Assembly (NCBI RefSeq): GCF_038397715.1
Contig: NZ_CP151633.1
Span: forward strand, 1,860,001-1,924,000
Direction of reading: 5' to 3'
Origin: Microbacterium sp. LWO14-1.2
Lineage (GTDB): Bacteria > Actinomycetota > Actinomycetes > Actinomycetales > Microbacteriaceae
DNA: 64,000 nt
This document shows positions 63,837-64,000 of this stretch, one piece after another. Position 1 is the first letter of the stretch, and every line of letters starts with the position of its first letter. The notes beneath the pieces are model-generated. The model did not search any database. It had not been told where the DNA came from and worked only from the letters and a program-made list of their open reading frames with translations. A program made the position numbers and the translations under genes.

Positions 63837-64000
63837 GTTCCGGCGGTCGGATTCTTGCGGGGGCCGAGCTGCGGTGCGTTTCCTTTCGCGAGAAGGAGTC
63901 CCGCTGGGTGAGCCCTTTCCACACTCGTTTCCGCAGACCTCCGCGCTCATGCTCTGGTGGTTGCTTTCTTCCGGAGCGGGGAGGGATGGGCGCGGTGATG
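63837..64000. other. Window end after rsmG; probable leader of the next (par) gene
   Basis: No gene can be called with confidence. GTG at 63919 opens a frame running to the window end, but it has weak coding character. The downstream neighbour is expected to be parA, which cannot be confirmed. Confidence 0.3.

Noticed and set aside
63919..64000. Start of parA
   Set aside because: The visible 27 codons show no ParA features such as a Walker A motif, and the window ends too soon.

Overview
The window is a high-GC actinobacterial chromosome segment that spans the replication origin. Gene content, codon bias and the order fhaA-fhaB-pstP-rodA-pbpA-pknA-pknB / pabA / class E sortase / crgA / rhomboid / ppiA on one side of gyrA-gyrB-recF-dnaN-oriC-dnaA-rpmH-rnpA-yidD-yidC-jag-rsmG fit a member of the Microbacteriaceae. 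Microbacterium is my best guess; the genus is inferred, not proven.

Layout. 1-4240: an accessory patch. It holds the 3' end of a hypothetical gene, then a minus-strand array of three RHS-core 'tips', each followed by very small membrane-protein genes, abutting a 5'-truncated plus-strand gene. 4362-4444: tRNA-Leu(CAG). 4647-13511: a tightly overlapping operon for cell-wall growth and Ser/Thr phosphorylation signalling (two FHA proteins, PP2C phosphatase, RodA/FtsW, class B PBP, two PknB-type kinases). 13521-17298: a short tandem repeat, pabA, a small membrane protein, class E sortase, crgA, a DnaA-box cluster, rhomboid and ppiA. 17444-34315: an accessory stretch with a tRNA deacylase, NUDIX, AA10 polysaccharide monooxygenase, Xaa-Pro peptidase, a 2006-residue cell-wall-anchored GH92 mannosidase with a divergent LacI regulator, several small conserved proteins and ilvD. 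34392-45561: a regulator, then a divergon: a seven-gene overlapping minus-strand operon (Na+/solute symporter, AGE epimerase, NagB-like deaminase, SIS protein, NagA, ceramidase-like hydrolase, LacI) opposite a fructuronate reductase-like and mannonate dehydratase pair, with a palindromic LacI operator between. 45700-45872: tRNA-Ala and tRNA-Ile. 45956-48842: histidine kinase, response regulator and DUF4097. 49019-50353: Fic protein. 50448-63836: the conserved gyrA/gyrB/recF/dnaN/oriC/dnaA/rpmH/rnpA/yidC/rsmG block with a parS site.

How it works together. The origin block handles replication initiation (DnaA, DnaN, RecF, the DciA-like DUF721 protein, gyrase), origin segregation (parS) and membrane insertion. 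The pkn/rodA/pbp operon couples wall synthesis to signalling. The sortase E at 14.5-15.3 kb probably anchors the GH92 enzyme, which ends in an LAGTG motif. The accessory sugar genes point to a saprophytic life on chitin, mannan and amino-sugar or uronate polymers.

The most interesting parts are: (i) the RHS tip array with hydrophobic, glycine-rich C-termini paired with tiny transmembrane proteins, several of them below 50 residues; (ii) intergenic DnaA-box/GTTAAC palindromes outside oriC; (iii) the overlapping amino-sugar/hexuronate divergon. Everything here is read by eye. Family names rest on motif recognition, not on searches.
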